NCBI RefSeq assembly: GCF_000517625.1 | Contig: NZ_CP007055.1 | Coordinates: 1,674,001 to 1,738,000, forward strand | Source: Halostagnicola larsenii XH-48 | GTDB lineage: Archaea > Halobacteriota > Halobacteria > Halobacteriales > Natrialbaceae | Direction of reading: 5' to 3' | DNA length: 64,000 nt | Shown: in pieces, positions 26,973 through 35,784 of the stretch | Layout of the letters: each line of letters begins with the position of its first letter | How positions within the stretch are numbered: the stretch's first letter is position 1 | Program-made: the position numbers and the translations under genes | The notes under the pieces: model-generated | The model's database searches: none | Seen by the model: the letters and a program-made list of their open reading frames with translations, nothing else | What the model was told of the DNA's origin: nothing

Positions 26973-27373
26973 CTTCTACGGCAAACAACTCGAGGAGCGC
27001 CGCCTGGTTGTGTGAATCGCCGTGCGAGCCGTGAAATCGACCCTCTGATTCGAATCGGATTCATCCCTATCCCCGAAAAGCTCCGCTTTTCGGTTGTGGT
27101 TTGAGAGGGCTCTGCCGTCTCGTCATTGCGAGAGACGTACATCTCTCGAATGATAGCGAGAGCGCTCTCGCCATGCCCCAAAGAGCGGGGGCTTTCTCCT
27201 TGAATTTCAGTAAGACCGACAGTAAGCGGAAAACCACCAGAGAGTACTCTCTCAAACCTGTCTGAACGTACATCCGGTCCATTGAGATTACAGTCATGTC
27301 TAAAACGAGCAGGAAGAGAGTGAGATGTGATAGGGACGACAATATTATATGACTGTCAGATAACAGCTGTACT
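26973..27373. repeat. Cluster of inverted repeats downstream of tRNA-Glu
   Basis: About 400 bases with no credible gene. Four palindromic elements: CCGAAAAGC/GCTTTTCGG (27073-27081 with 27085-27093, loop TCC); TCATT-g-CGAGAGA/TCTCTCG-AATGA (27123-27135 with 27142-27153, one bulged base); the perfect 16-mer GCGAGAGCGCTCTCGC (27156-27171); and AGAGAGTACTCTCT (27239-27252). Such density suggests an element end, a relic of an IS200/IS605-like insertion, or terminators. No transposase remains. TATA-like AATATTATATG near 27342-27352 probably drives the next gene. Confidence 0.6.
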
Positions 27374-28180
27374 ATGTACTGGGCCTCGAAAGAAAGTGGT
27401 TCATTGACGCTGATCCACCAGGGTGACGGGCCAGATCTGAGCTGTACGAGTCCGTTTTGGGCGGTAATTGAGACGCTCCCCAAACACTGTGCGATTCCTG
27501 CTCCAATCGTCAAACTCGGGGTGTTATCTCGGCATATAGAACCAGCCGCTGACCATTTCGAGGTTGATTTGGGAGGAGTCGATATTGAATCGACTGCAAC
27601 CGCTGTGGTGCCGCCACAAACGCTGGCGCGAGTTCGGTGGATGCTCTCTAACCACACGGACCATCTGAGCGCCTCTGAGAAAAAGGCCGTCGGTGAGCTA
27701 TGTACCGTCGCAAAATTGAATCAGCCGCCAGAAATGGGGGAGTCCAAGACCGAGAGAATACGATCTGAACTACGAGCCGACATCGAGGAATCGGCATTTC
27801 TCGAGGAGCGATCGAGAAACGTCAAATGCGAACATTGTGGGGCCGAATACGAGTCGGTAGCTGCCTTGAATGGGCATCTTGCAAATTGTGACGAACGTGA
27901 AACTGCAAGAGAGGCGAAAAAGTCCGCTACCGAAGAGGCGTATCACTGTGAATACTGTGATGAATCTTTCAGCAAGAAATTAAGTCTACGAGTTCATAAG
28001 AAACGAAACTGCGACGAAAAGCAGCCCACTGAGCAGACCGCTGGAAGCACATCCGGTCAACGTCCTGCGTTTGGCAAGGAAATCAGAAAAGATAGCGGAT
28101 CTGAGCGTATCTCCGGCCGAAATCCGTTTGCCGATCCAGACAAGCTAAAAGATACTGGAGTCCATCAGGGGGGAAACTAG
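27374..28180 (+). CDS. Protein with two C2HC zinc fingers, lower GC than neighbours
   Basis: 268 residues. The N-terminal ~120 residues (MYWASKESGSLTLIHQGDGP onward) match no family I know. Two fingers follow: CEHCGAEYESVAALNGHLAN-C (from about residue 152; C-x2-C-x12-H-x3-C) and CEYCDESFSKKLSLRVHKKR-NC (from about residue 192; C-x2-C-x12-H-x4-C). The tail is Lys/Ser/Gly-rich. It is less acidic and less GC-rich than the core genes and lies behind tRNA-Glu and the palindrome cluster, which suggests transfer. Nucleic-acid binding is plausible but not shown. Confidence 0.6.
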   Translation: MYWASKESGSLTLIHQGDGPDLSCTSPFWAVIETLPKHCAIPAPIVKLGVLSRHIEPAADHFEVDLGGVDIESTATAVVPPQTLARVRWMLSNHTDHLSASEKKAVGELCTVAKLNQPPEMGESKTERIRSELRADIEESAFLEERSRNVKCEHCGAEYESVAALNGHLANCDERETAREAKKSATEEAYHCEYCDESFSKKLSLRVHKKRNCDEKQPTEQTAGSTSGQRPAFGKEIRKDSGSERISGRNPFADPDKLKDTGVHQGGN

Positions 28181-28292
28181 TCGGATCGCGGCTTGACATC
28201 TCCGTACTAACTCGAGCCAGCGTGACGTGAGAGCGTTGGAACGGGCTAACGTCGTCCGTGTTGTCGTACCGGAATTTCCTCACCGACTGGAA

Positions 28293-30104
28293 TCAGTTTC
28301 GGATCGGTGTCGTTCGCTCGTACTCGGCGTGGTGGGACTCAGCCGGTTCGATCGTCTCCTCGACGGTATGGCCTTTCAGCGATTGTGACGTCTTTTTTTC
28401 GAGTACGAAGTCCTCGAGGACGAGCAGGTCAAGTCCCATCCCGTAGAAGTCTTTGACCGCCTCGATTGGCGTGTTGACTATCGGTTCACCGTTATCATTG
28501 AACGACGTGTTCAGGAGGACCGGCACGCCGGTTATGTCCCCGAACGCTTCGATCAGGGAGTAGTACCGGCCGTGTTGATCCTCTCGAACCGTCTGCGGGC
28601 GGGTCGAACCGTCAGCGGGATGGACGACCGCCTGCAGTTCGTCTTCTTTCTCGGGTTTGATATCGAACGCCTCGATCATGAACGGAGACGGCTGACCGTC
28701 GACCAGATACTCCTCGGCAGCCTCCTCGAGCATCGACGGGGCGAACGGCCGCCATTCTTCGCGGTGTTTGACGAACCGGTTGACCTGATCGCGTGACTCG
28801 GTCGTTCGCGGGTCCGCGAGGATACTTCGCGCACCGAGTGCGCGCGGGCCCATCTCCGTACGCCCCTGGAACCAGCCGACTAGCGCACCGTCGGCGAGTC
28901 GTTCGGCAACGTACTGCTCGAGATCCTCGGGTTCGGAGTAACCGATTTTCGTCGTCTGGAGCTGTGCTTCGATCTCACTCGAATCGTAGGCCGAACCCAG
29001 GTACACCTCCGAGAACCGATCGACGTTTCCGGGCGACTGCCCGACCAGGCCTGCACCCAGTGGGAGTCCCGCATCGTTTGCGACTGGTTGGACGAACATG
29101 TCGTCGACACACGCCGCCTCTCGGATTTGCTTGTTGAGCTTGCAGTTGAGGACGACGCCGCCGGCGAGCGCGACGTTGTTCGAGTCGACGGTCTTCGTGT
29201 GGGTCTCGACGATATCGAGAACGGTCTCCTCGAGCAGTTTTTGTGCGGTGTACGCGAGGTCTTTTTCCCACTGATCGAACTCGTCGGTGTCGTCTTTACG
29301 TGGGCGATCGAACACGTCCTCGAGCAGGTTCACTCCGTGACCGGTCCCCCACCGCTTGGTAAGATCGGTGACGTCGTATGACTCGCCGACATCGATCAAG
29401 GTCCGCAGCGTGTGTTCGATTTGCGGGTTCTCCTCTCCGTAGGGAGCGAGGCCCATGATCTTCCCTTCGCCGTTGAACATTCGGTACCCGAGATATTCGG
29501 TGACGATTGCGAAGAACAACCCGAGGCTGTTCGGATGATTGTAGGTCTTGACCCGCTCTAACCCGCTCTCGTCGCCCCGCCAGACGACGGTCGAGTCGTA
29601 CTCGCCTTTCGCGTCGATCGTGAGGACGAGCGATTCGTCGAAGCCGGAGGGGTGAAACGCACTCGCCGCGTGACATCGGTGGTGCGAAAGACACTCGATC
29701 GGCGGCACCGGCGTCCCGATATCCTCGAGCTGAGACTCGATCTTTCGTGTTGGGAACAACTGGCTCTGAAACTCCGTGACGAGCACGTCTTCGAGGGCGG
29801 AGAGTTTTCTCGTTATTCCGGGGGCGCGGACGGCGTCGGTAACGTAATGTGAGCGGATTTTCGAGCGGAGGCTAGGGTCGTACGGGAGGTAGATCTCGTC
29901 GAGATCGCTGAGTTCGAGCGAGCGATAGTCGAGGCAGGCGTTGATCGCGTTCGTCGGGAAGGTTTGGGGGGCGTGTTTCTGACGGGTGAGTCGTTCTTCT
30001 TCGACGCCAAATACGGGCGTTCCGTCCTCGAAGAGAACGGCACTCGGATCGTGTTGCCCGTACAGACCAATTGCGGGTTTGAACGCAAGCGTGTAGCCGC
30101 TCAT
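28293..30104 (-). CDS. NodU/TobZ-family carbamoyltransferase
   Basis: 603 residues from ATG at 30104 (MSGYTLAFKPAIGLYGQHDP); an earlier in-frame start adds a basic leader over the promoter. The N-terminal Kae1-like ASKHA domain has VFGVEEERLTRQKHAP and the metal-binding LSHHRCHAASAFHPSGF. GGVVLNCKLNKQIRE completes it. The YrdC-like domain includes GWFQGRTEMGPRALGARSIL, and LLNTSFNDNGEPIVNTP is near the C-terminus. These enzymes carbamoylate hydroxyls of sugars or antibiotics from carbamoyl phosphate and ATP. Near a glycan locus, sugar carbamoylation is the best guess. TATA-like GTTTAACAG lies at 30142-30150. Confidence 0.88.
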   Translation of the reverse strand: MSGYTLAFKPAIGLYGQHDPSAVLFEDGTPVFGVEEERLTRQKHAPQTFPTNAINACLDYRSLELSDLDEIYLPYDPSLRSKIRSHYVTDAVRAPGITRKLSALEDVLVTEFQSQLFPTRKIESQLEDIGTPVPPIECLSHHRCHAASAFHPSGFDESLVLTIDAKGEYDSTVVWRGDESGLERVKTYNHPNSLGLFFAIVTEYLGYRMFNGEGKIMGLAPYGEENPQIEHTLRTLIDVGESYDVTDLTKRWGTGHGVNLLEDVFDRPRKDDTDEFDQWEKDLAYTAQKLLEETVLDIVETHTKTVDSNNVALAGGVVLNCKLNKQIREAACVDDMFVQPVANDAGLPLGAGLVGQSPGNVDRFSEVYLGSAYDSSEIEAQLQTTKIGYSEPEDLEQYVAERLADGALVGWFQGRTEMGPRALGARSILADPRTTESRDQVNRFVKHREEWRPFAPSMLEEAAEEYLVDGQPSPFMIEAFDIKPEKEDELQAVVHPADGSTRPQTVREDQHGRYYSLIEAFGDITGVPVLLNTSFNDNGEPIVNTPIEAVKDFYGMGLDLLVLEDFVLEKKTSQSLKGHTVEETIEPAESHHAEYERTTPIRN

Positions 30105-30633
30105 ATTCGAACGGAATCTACCTAGCACCGATAATATGGACCTGTTAAACGTCCAGCGTGGCCCCAGCGGGATCGAGATCATCGGTTCTTCTCGATCGAC
30201 CCCACAGAGGAGCTCCGATACGGCTGGTTTGGGGATGACCTAACGGCCCCCGTCGGACCGTCGCTACAAGATGCGAGACGATCGGTATGAGGGCCATGGA
30301 GAGGCGTATCGGGGGGTGTTTCCACCGGCCATTCTCGATGGAGAGGGAGATATCGTTTTAGATCTGAAATAGTCTTACCAACCCTATAGTGAACCACCCA
30401 GAGGAGAAACCGTACTCGTAATGCAGAAATCTGTGTCGTCACCGATCGAACCATCCGTTCGACCGGAAAGTCCTCCTGACCTCTCGAGCCGGTGCCCAGA
30501 ACCTGGGCTCTGGTGGGGAAGTGTGGGACTGACGCCTGAACAGTCGCTACGTCGTCTCTTACTCGAGACAGCTTGGACAGCGTTGATCGCCCCGACGGAA
30601 AACGGTGCGAGCCGATAGCCGATACTGATTACT
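30105..30633. other. Spacer between divergent genes
   Basis: 529 bases. It holds the carbamoyltransferase promoter (about 30142-30150), an AT-rich patch (30350-30380, GTTTTAGATCTGAAATAG), and a 65-codon frame (30421-30618) preceded by AGAGGAG whose product has no haloarchaeal character. No gene is called. Confidence 0.5.
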
Positions 30634-31641
30634 ATGCCCCCGAGTGCTCAACAACAGAATTCGCGGACTCGCTCGCTACAAACCAGTATCCAGATCCTCT
30701 TGACTGTCGTCGGTGTCATCCTGTTAGTAACGGGAGTCGTATTCGCGGCGAGTGGCGTCTCGGTCAACGATGCGCTCGAAACTGTCAGCGATCGGTTTAG
30801 CGACTCACCGTCGACTGATGACGGTTCAGCCGGTACCGACGGCGACGATGGTAGCGGTGTAGTCGAAGAACAGACGGATGAAGATGACAGTGACGATAGC
30901 AGTAGCGAGGGCGGTGGCGATGACGGCGGCGAAGACGACAGCGGTAGCGACGGCGATGGAAGCGCTGAGGACGGGAGCGGAGACGGCGATTCCGGATCCG
31001 ACGGAGGTGACGATGATGGATCGGACGGAAGTGACGGTGATGGATCCAACGACGGGAATGAACCCGACGAGTCACAGACGCTCACCACTACCGTCGAAGA
31101 CGATACCGGTGATGTACTCGAGAACGCGACAGTGGCGGTCGACGCTGGCTCCGGCGGGGGCGCGGAAGCGACGACCGACGACGACGGCGAGGTCGCGTTC
31201 TCCATCGAAGACGGAGAGTACACGATAACCGCCTCCGCGGACGGCTACGAGGACGCCGAAACAGAGATCGAGATCGACGGTAGCGACGAAGACGTTACGC
31301 TCGAACTCGAGGCGACCGACGATACGAACGACAACAGTTCGAACGACGGTGCCGACGATTCGAACGACGGGGGCCCACACACGCTGACGACCGTGGTCGA
31401 GGACGAGTCCGGAGACTCGCTCGATAACGCCTCGGTCGAGGTCGAAGACGCCGACGGTGACTTCTTTGACTCCTTCAATAGTGACCAACAGGACGTAAAC
31501 GACGACGGTGAGGCAGAGTTCGAGCGCGAGAACGGCACGTACGCGATCACGGCCACGGCGGACGGCTACGAGGACACCGAAACAGAGGTCGAGATCGACG
31601 GCGGTGACGAAGAAGTCACGCTCGAGCTCGAGCAGGAGTGA
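30634..31641 (+). CDS. Membrane-anchored acidic protein with duplicated beta-sandwich repeat
   Basis: 335 residues. An N-terminal membrane helix (IQILLTVVGVILLVTGVVFA, about residues 20-40) leads to a Ser/Asp/Gly linker of ~110 residues. Two homologous ~75-residue repeats follow. Each starts TLTT.VED.(T/S)GD.L(E/D)NA and ends DGYED(A/T)ETE(I/V)EIDG ... VTLELE, separated by an Asn/Asp linker. The repeats resemble carboxypeptidase-regulatory/PEGA-type domains. The anchor plus highly charged linker suggest a cell-surface display protein. Function unknown. Confidence 0.65.
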   Translation: MPPSAQQQNSRTRSLQTSIQILLTVVGVILLVTGVVFAASGVSVNDALETVSDRFSDSPSTDDGSAGTDGDDGSGVVEEQTDEDDSDDSSSEGGGDDGGEDDSGSDGDGSAEDGSGDGDSGSDGGDDDGSDGSDGDGSNDGNEPDESQTLTTTVEDDTGDVLENATVAVDAGSGGGAEATTDDDGEVAFSIEDGEYTITASADGYEDAETEIEIDGSDEDVTLELEATDDTNDNSSNDGADDSNDGGPHTLTTVVEDESGDSLDNASVEVEDADGDFFDSFNSDQQDVNDDGEAEFERENGTYAITATADGYEDTETEVEIDGGDEEVTLELEQE

Positions 31642-32275
31642 ATCGAATCAGGGAGTAGATTTCCGGTGGCGGCCCGCGTCTTATGTTTTCTCCGTGCGGC
31701 CCAATACGAACTGGCTCTGCCTGCAGTTGCTCGAAGCTGCATCGCTGATCGACTGTGAACGGTACGGATCTGACGAACGAGGTGACACTCCATCGTGACG
31801 ACACCGGGACGGATACACCATATCCGCTCGCAGCGACGAGAGGTCAGTCAGGAGTCACGCGACACATTTCGGCAACCACGATCGGTACGCGACTGACACA
31901 CGATGATTCGACGATACCTGACTCGCTCTCGAGATTTCGGTGTCGGGAATTGATCGCACGCCGTGTCTCGAGAGTTCGCCGACGGAGAGACATTCGGATG
32001 AGAATCTGTGGCGACAGGGTCAATCGCCAGACACCCGTATCACAATCCGTCGTGGACTCGCACGCGCTCTATCTGGGCTTTGTCGTCATCACATCGGTTC
32101 CCGAGAGTATCGGAGCCGATCACGAACAACGACGTTCAAGTAAACGGTTACGACGAACGAGTACCAGACGGGGAGCTCCCTGGACTCGCGACTCGAGCCA
32201 TCGACTCTATGGGACGCTCGGACAGGTCGAGAACAAACAGCTTCGAAGTCGATCGTTAGTAGGAACGAGAACGCA
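31642..32275. other. Gene-poor spacer
   Basis: 634 bases between convergent genes. Frames here are Arg/Ser/Thr-rich and lack the acidic bias of real genes. I see no RNA or repeat that I can name. Confidence 0.5.
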
Positions 32276-34084
32276 TTACTCGACCGTGACGCTTTTCGCC
32301 AGATTCCGCGGCTTGTCGATCGGTCGCTCGAGTAACTTCGCGGCGTGATAGGAGACGAGTTGCAACTGGACGTTCGCGAGCAGGCCGGCCCAGACGGGAT
32401 GGGTGTCCGGAACCGAGAGGTGCGTATCGGCCTCGTCGGCGAGCGCATGCTCGTCGGGACCGACTGCAATAATCGGCGCACCCCGCGAACGCGCTTCGAT
32501 CGCGTTCGTTTTCGTCTTCTCGTCGCCGCCTCCCGTGTAGACGGCGAATATCGGCGTCTCGTCGGTGACGAGCGCGAGCGGGCCGTGTTTGAGTTGTCCC
32601 GACGCGAACCCTTCGGCGTGTTCGTAGGTGATCTCCTTGAACTTCAGCGCCCCCTCGAGCGCGACCGAGTGGCTGAGTCCGTGCCCGATGAAGAAGTACG
32701 ACTTGCTGTCCAACCATTCTCTGGCGACGGCTTCGGCCCGACTCGATTCGAGTACCGCTTCGACGTGTTCTGGGAGGTCCTGCAACGACTCGAGCAGCGC
32801 CGATTTGTCGGCTGTCGGTTCTCCGTTGGGGATGTCGCTTGCGATGTGCTGGGTGAGCAGTGCGAGCGTGACCGCCTGCGAGGAGTACGTTTTCGTCGCT
32901 GCGACGCCGACTTCCGGGCCGGCTCGAATGTAGACCGCGTCGTCGGCGGTTCGAGCGGCGGTCGAGCCGACGACGTTGGTCACCGCCAGCGAGCGAGCGC
33001 CCCGGCTGGTCGCTTCTCGCACGGCCTCGAGGGTGTCGGCGGTTTCGCCGCTCTGGGTGACGGCGACGACGAGCGTGTTCTCGTCGACCGGTCCGGTCGT
33101 CGATTCGTACTCGCTTGCCCGGAGCACTTCGGTCCGGATTCCGGCCGACCGAAGCAACTGGCCGCCGTACATCGCGGCGTGGTAGGACGTTCCGCAGGCG
33201 ACGAACTGGACGGCATCGACATCGCTGAACGTCCCCGGGCTCAGGTCCTCGAAAGAGACTTCGCCGTCGCCGGCCCTGCCTTCGATCGTGTTCGACAGCG
33301 AGGTGGGCTGGTTGTAAATCTCCTTTAGCATGTAGTGGTCGAACTCGCCTTTGCCTGCATCCTCGGGGTCCCAGTCGACGGTGTCGGTCGCGCGATCGAC
33401 CGGCTTTCCCTCGAGGTCCGTGATCCGGTATGAGTCTGGCTCGAGCACGACGAGGTCGCCTTCCTCCAGGTAGATTACCTCGTCCGTGAAATCGAGGAAG
33501 GCGGGAACGTCGCTCGCGAGGAACCACTCGTCGTCGTCGAGACCGAGCACGAGCGGCGATCCCTTTCGAGCGGCGTAGACCGCTTCCTCTCCGTCGACGA
33601 TCGCGGCGATCGCGTAACTTCCCTCGAGTGTCGAGACGGTCTTCTGAACGGCGGTTTCGGTATCTCCGGTCTCCTGTCGATACTCGTCGATCAGGTGCGG
33701 GATCACTTCCGTATCGGTGTCGCTTTCGAACTCGTGGCCCTTCGATCGGAGGTCGGCTTTGAGTTCGTCGTAGTTCTCGATAACGCCGTTGTGAACCACC
33801 GCGACATCACCGACGGTATCGGTGTGAGGGTGTGCGTTTTCGTCGGTCGGCGGCCCGTGGGTGCTCCAGCGGGTGTGACCGATGCCCATGTTTCCGTTCG
33901 GACGCGCTTCGAGCTGGGACTTGAGTTCGGACACCTCTCCCGAGCACTTGTGTACTTTGACGCCCGACCCGTTCTGGACGGCGATACCAGCGGAGTCGTA
34001 CCCGCGGTACTCGAGGTTCTCGAGGCCGGATAGCAACGTTTCGGCGGCATCTCCGTGGCCGATCCGTGCGATAATCCCACACAT
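32276..34084 (-). CDS. glmS: Glutamine-fructose-6-phosphate aminotransferase (isomerizing)
   Basis: 602 residues from ATG at 34084, so that Cys2 (MCGIIARIGHGDAAE) becomes the N-terminal nucleophile after Met removal. An in-frame start three codons earlier would bury it and is rejected. The glutaminase domain has GHTRWSTHGPPTDENAHPHT; two SIS domains follow (VACGTSYHAAMYGGQLLRSA; THSVAL-type FFIGHGLSHSVALEGALKFK), and the C-terminus ends KPRNLAKSVTVE. It makes glucosamine-6-phosphate, the first committed step to UDP-GlcNAc. GlmM and GlmU-like genes lie at the far end of the glycan locus. Confidence 0.96.
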   Translation of the reverse strand: MCGIIARIGHGDAAETLLSGLENLEYRGYDSAGIAVQNGSGVKVHKCSGEVSELKSQLEARPNGNMGIGHTRWSTHGPPTDENAHPHTDTVGDVAVVHNGVIENYDELKADLRSKGHEFESDTDTEVIPHLIDEYRQETGDTETAVQKTVSTLEGSYAIAAIVDGEEAVYAARKGSPLVLGLDDDEWFLASDVPAFLDFTDEVIYLEEGDLVVLEPDSYRITDLEGKPVDRATDTVDWDPEDAGKGEFDHYMLKEIYNQPTSLSNTIEGRAGDGEVSFEDLSPGTFSDVDAVQFVACGTSYHAAMYGGQLLRSAGIRTEVLRASEYESTTGPVDENTLVVAVTQSGETADTLEAVREATSRGARSLAVTNVVGSTAARTADDAVYIRAGPEVGVAATKTYSSQAVTLALLTQHIASDIPNGEPTADKSALLESLQDLPEHVEAVLESSRAEAVAREWLDSKSYFFIGHGLSHSVALEGALKFKEITYEHAEGFASGQLKHGPLALVTDETPIFAVYTGGGDEKTKTNAIEARSRGAPIIAVGPDEHALADEADTHLSVPDTHPVWAGLLANVQLQLVSYHAAKLLERPIDKPRNLAKSVTVE

Positions 34085-34778
34085 TAACGACACACCTCTG
34101 TTGTCGACGGCGCGGCGAACGTCCGTGGGTTCGACCCTGGTGTCGCATCTGTCACTGAACGGCTGTCGAACTTGCGCCGAGTGGTGACGGAGACGCTGAC
34201 AGCTCGGTTCGAGATAGCGGCCTCAGATATGGTGGTGTTTCGTATCATCGTTATCTCATACCCGTATATGGCGTCCGCAGCGGGACGGATCAGGTATCTA
34301 CTAGTACCTTGGTCTATCGGGGCATTACTATACCGCGGATAAGCTACCACCTATTGTGTGTATAACCGCTCATTTGCTCACTATTTTCCCACACAACGAA
34401 ATTATCTCTACAATCTATGCAATGTAACGGAAAGAGTGTGTTATTTTCTTGCTCCGGATCGTCAGACAACCGCTCTTCGTTCGGAAAATAGTTGCACTAC
34501 GTCGATATGGGCCCATCATGGTCTCTTCTTGCCGTTATCAACCAGCTAAGTTGACTCTCTGACTGACCGAAGTGACTGGTCAACACACAGGTACTGATAC
34601 TGTCGCGCAAGAACTCGCGTGCGTGAACCGACAGCCAACGGATAGCGGTGAAAACCCGGGTAGATAGGATACTACGGTTCGTATCGCGATCACGGCGTGG
34701 CGAAATCGGTGCTCGATACCGACTCGTCAAACGATAAACCGAGTATGTGACGAGGGATCGAACGTTCTTTCTCGAGGG
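34085..34778. other. Gene-poor, partly AT-rich spacer
   Basis: 694 bases between glmS (start side) and the end of the next minus-strand gene. 34330-34470 is AT-rich with TATA-like words. A 77-codon minus frame (34497-34730) is Arg/Ser-rich and not convincing. The glmS promoter must lie just above 34084. Confidence 0.5.
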
Positions 34779-35432
34779 TTATGCGACCGGGTTACCGACA
34801 TTATCCGAATCCGATTGATTGGAGTCGTCGATGCCGTCTTTCGCAAGCGTGATGACGTTCTCTCGGCCGAGAGACGTCTTTTCGATCGTCCCGTTATCGT
34901 GCATTTTCGAAAGCGTCCGACTGACTTTCGACTTCGACCAACCGGTCTCTTCTGCGATCTGGTGCTGGCGGATCCGACCGTGGTTCTCGACGAGCAACCG
35001 AACGACCTGTCCTTCGTCGCTCAAAAGTTCAGGCGGTGTTTCGGCCGAAACCACGCTTTCGTAGGTGGGCGGTTGCTCAGTCGGCTCGGGGTCGTCTTCC
35101 GGGCCCGGTTCGCGCTGATCGTCGGTCGAAAGTGCCTGCGTCGGGACCGACATCTCCCGATCGGACATCGCTTCCGTGACGCGGATTCCGACGAGAGCCG
35201 AGATCATCAAAAACAGGACCACGATTAGGACTGCTTCCCAACCTGACACTGCTCGAACCATCTGCATAAGGAGCGGATAGCCGCCGGCTGGACCGATTAT
35301 TTCTGTGACATGGACTGACAATACGTCCGGAACGGCGAGATGAGACGCCGAATCCAGAGCGGTATTGACAGCGTCATTGCTAGTCATCACGGCGCGAAGA
35401 ACGCTGATATCTGGCTGTGAGCTGAGCACCAT
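34779..35432 (-). CDS. Membrane protein with C-terminal winged helix (DUF7343)
   Basis: 217 residues. An N-terminal extracytoplasmic segment of about 65 residues, one membrane helix (WEAVLIVVLFLMISALVGI, about residues 69-87), an acidic Pro-rich linker, and a winged helix (GRIRQHQIAEETGWSKSKVS, then RTLSKMHDNGTIEKTSLGRE) at about residues 150-200. The DNA-binding domain closely resembles that of the 25606 protein, but the extracellular part is much shorter. It is placed divergently from the nucleotide-sugar dehydrogenase and may regulate the glycan genes. Confidence 0.72.
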   Translation of the reverse strand: MVLSSQPDISVLRAVMTSNDAVNTALDSASHLAVPDVLSVHVTEIIGPAGGYPLLMQMVRAVSGWEAVLIVVLFLMISALVGIRVTEAMSDREMSVPTQALSTDDQREPGPEDDPEPTEQPPTYESVVSAETPPELLSDEGQVVRLLVENHGRIRQHQIAEETGWSKSKVSRTLSKMHDNGTIEKTSLGRENVITLAKDGIDDSNQSDSDNVGNPVA

Positions 35433-35784
35433 AGTTTCGCCATTTGGTGATCGGTGCGTGGCCGAACGGAGTCGTCCGGCGTCACGCTGATCGTATTATG
35501 TACTGGACCTATAGCACCTTCATTATGGGTTTATACAGCTTCGTTTAACAGCCTGCTAACTCTCGAGACGATGAAAATCGCTGTTTGGACGGTATTTGGG
35601 CTATCGAAGCCTATTTCGGCACATTCAGAGACAGGTGACCGTGCGACAACTGTTTATCTGCGGTATAGTAAACCGATCAAACCTGCTTGTCGAGTCTGAA
35701 GCCGGTTCCACGAACACGGAACCACCGTCAGCGTGGTTCCGTCGCACGTCCGCGTGCGATCGAACCTGCAACGAGACAGTACCC
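35433..35784. other. Divergent promoter region
   Basis: 352 bases between the winged-helix gene and the nucleotide-sugar dehydrogenase. TATA-like CGTTTAACAG (about 35545-35556) and GGTATAGTAAACC (about 35662-35674) could serve the dehydrogenase operon. No gene is seen. Confidence 0.45.

Noticed and set aside
27067-27657. 196-codon minus-strand frame through the palindrome cluster
   Set aside because: Runs antisense to the zinc-finger gene and across the inverted repeats; composition not protein-like for this genome.
30421-30618. Possible 65-codon gene with AGAGGAG upstream
   Set aside because: Product rich in Pro, Ser, Arg and Trp, not acidic, and no recognisable motif.
31755-32348. 197-codon plus-strand frame overlapping the glmS end
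   Set aside because: Arg-rich composition and antisense overlap with the clear glmS C-terminus.
34497-34730. 77-codon minus-strand frame as transposase relic
   Set aside because: Some resemblance to an IS protein by eye only; no DDE motif or inverted ends found.
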